Assembly: GCA_009703975.1 (NCBI GenBank)
Contig: WLFB01000097.1
Location: 1 to 5,531 of the forward strand
DNA: 5,531 bases
Source of the DNA: Actinomycetota bacterium
GTDB lineage: Bacteria; Actinomycetota; Acidimicrobiia; Acidimicrobiales; Ilumatobacteraceae
Direction: 5' to 3'
Position numbers and translations under genes: made by a program. Below the pieces are notes generated by a model. That model searched no databases, was not told the origin of the DNA, and saw only the letters and a program-made list of their open reading frames with translations. How positions within the stretch are numbered: position 1 is the stretch's first letter; each line of letters starts with the position of its first letter. Below, piece after piece: positions 4,478 to 5,531 of the stretch.

Positions 4478-5531
4478 TGAAGATTTTGAATTCGTGGCTG
4501 AATGAGTTTGGCAATTTCGGCACTGACGTCGAAAAACTTGCCGCAGCGATGACGAGTTTAGGTTTGGCTGTTGAGTCAGTCACAAGTGTGGGTGCGCCAG
4601 TTAAGGGTGTCGTCGTGGCGCGAGTTTTGCGCACCGAGCGTCACCCTGATGCAGCGAAAGTGCACCGTGTTTATGTTGATGCAGGTGACGGAGTTGAGTT
4701 GCACGTTTGGTGTGGCGCGTTCAATATGAAACCGGGCGATTTGATTCCGTTGGCCACACTTGGCACAACGATGCCAGACGGGCGAGTGATTACACCTCGC
4801 GGAATTCTCGGTATCGAAAGTCACGGCATGCTCTGCTCAGGAATTGAAATCGGTTTGAATTCTGACGCTGACGGTATTTTGATTTTGCCGAGCACATCGA
4901 AACTTGGTGTAGATGTTTTCGAGGCCCTGGGTGTAACTGCCGACACGGTTTTTGATTTAGATGTAACTCGAAATCGCCCAGACTGCAACGGTTATCTCGG
5001 GGTAGCGCGAGACCTAGGCGCGAAATTAGGAGTCAAAGTTTCAGCACCAGCTTTAGACAAAGTAAAAAAAGGCGCTGCGCGCTCGTTAAAAGTTTTGATC
5101 AGCGATAAACAGCGCTGCTCGCGTTACAACGCAACGGTGATGTCTGGAGTCGTAGTAACCAATTCGCCTGCATGGATTGCTCGCAGACTTACAAATAGCG
5201 GAATGCGACCGATCAATAATGTCGTTGATGCTTCAAATTTGGTGATGTTAGAGCTCAACCAACCAACTCACGCATTTGATGCAGACAAAATCGCCAATGC
5301 GTTCAAAATTCGCTGCGCGCGCGATAAAGAAACCCTCGTAACTCTTGATGATCAGACACGAGAACTCGCGATTACTGATTTGTTGATTTGCGATGGCAAA
5401 GATATGCCTATTGGTTTAGCCGGGGTCATGGGCGGCGCGAGTACCGAGATCAGCGCGACAACTCGTGCAGTTGCACTTGAAACTGCATTCTTTGAACCGT
5501 CTGGCGTCGCAAGCACAGCTACACGTCTCGG
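4477..5531 (+). CDS. pheT: Phenylalanine--tRNA ligase beta subunit, 3' partial
   Basis: Partner of PheS; recognises tRNA-Phe and hydrolyses mischarged Tyr-tRNA-Phe. The visible 351 codons are a little under half of the usual roughly 800. The N-terminal MKILNSWLNEF signature is followed by the OB-fold tRNA-binding domain (about 43-150: VVVARVL, HPDAAKVH, CGAFNMKPGD, GIESHGMLCS). FDLDVTRNRPDCNGYLGVAR (159-178) leads to the B3/B4 editing domain (about 205-351). Here H265 of QPTHAFDADK and E335 of LETAFF probably match the editing-site His and Glu, with GLAGVMGG between them. The reading is continuous to the window edge. GAGG (4465-4468), 8 bases before ATG 4477 and inside pheS, is a good ribosome-binding site. 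Confidence 0.97.
   Translation, partial: MKILNSWLNEFGNFGTDVEKLAAAMTSLGLAVESVTSVGAPVKGVVVARVLRTERHPDAAKVHRVYVDAGDGVELHVWCGAFNMKPGDLIPLATLGTTMPDGRVITPRGILGIESHGMLCSGIEIGLNSDADGILILPSTSKLGVDVFEALGVTADTVFDLDVTRNRPDCNGYLGVARDLGAKLGVKVSAPALDKVKKGAARSLKVLISDKQRCSRYNATVMSGVVVTNSPAWIARRLTNSGMRPINNVVDASNLVMLELNQPTHAFDADKIANAFKIRCARDKETLVTLDDQTRELAITDLLICDGKDMPIGLAGVMGGASTEISATTRAVALETAFFEPSGVASTATRL

Noticed and set aside
1..5531. Mobile element, CRISPR, defence system or prophage
   Set aside because: No transposase, integrase, terminal repeats or spaced direct repeats; all recognised genes are core translation genes in conserved order.

Overview
The window holds a stretch of the core translation machinery, apparently chromosomal and bacterial. 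The order infC-rpmI-rplT-(SpoU methyltransferase)-pheS-pheT is typical of Actinobacteria. A small DUF1844-like gene beside infC fits that group too. The moderate base composition and the style of PheS and Fmt suggest a low-to-mid GC actinobacterium, perhaps of the Acidimicrobiia. That placement is inference from remembered family features and was not computed. No mobile element, CRISPR array, tRNA, rRNA or phage gene was seen.

Layout. (1) Bases 2-781, + strand: the C-terminal five-sixths of methionyl-tRNA formyltransferase (fmt), entering from outside the window. (2) 782-823: a small cluster of overlapping inverted repeats between the convergent fmt and DUF1844-like genes. (3) 818-1114, - strand: the DUF1844-like gene, with a plausible near-leaderless promoter at 1125-1152. 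(4) 1115-1378: the divergent control region. It contains a 14-base perfect palindrome, a possible + strand promoter overlapping that palindrome, a long nested stem structure (1230-1306), a strong AGGAGG ribosome-binding site and a 7-codon TTG mini-ORF. (5) 1379-4477: infC, rpmI, rplT, a SpoU/TrmH RNA methyltransferase and pheS, closely packed. (6) 4477-5531: the first 351 codons of pheT, running off the end.

Two genes have no ATG, GTG or TTG in their correct frame near the N-terminus. infC most plausibly starts at ATA 1379, where ATAG overlaps the stop of the mini-ORF. The SpoU methyltransferase most plausibly starts at CTG 2626, where CTGA overlaps the rplT stop. Calling the first ATG (1565 and 2893) would cut off 62 and 89 conserved residues. 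AUA and CUG are start codons that IF3 discriminates against in other bacteria, so IF3-dependent control is a reasonable hypothesis.

The genes share one job. Fmt makes fMet-tRNA for initiation and IF3 polices initiation. bL35 and bL20 build the large subunit, and the SpoU enzyme probably methylates rRNA or tRNA. PheS and PheT charge tRNA-Phe. The proteins themselves are ordinary. The parts worth checking are the infC leader and the two unusual starts.
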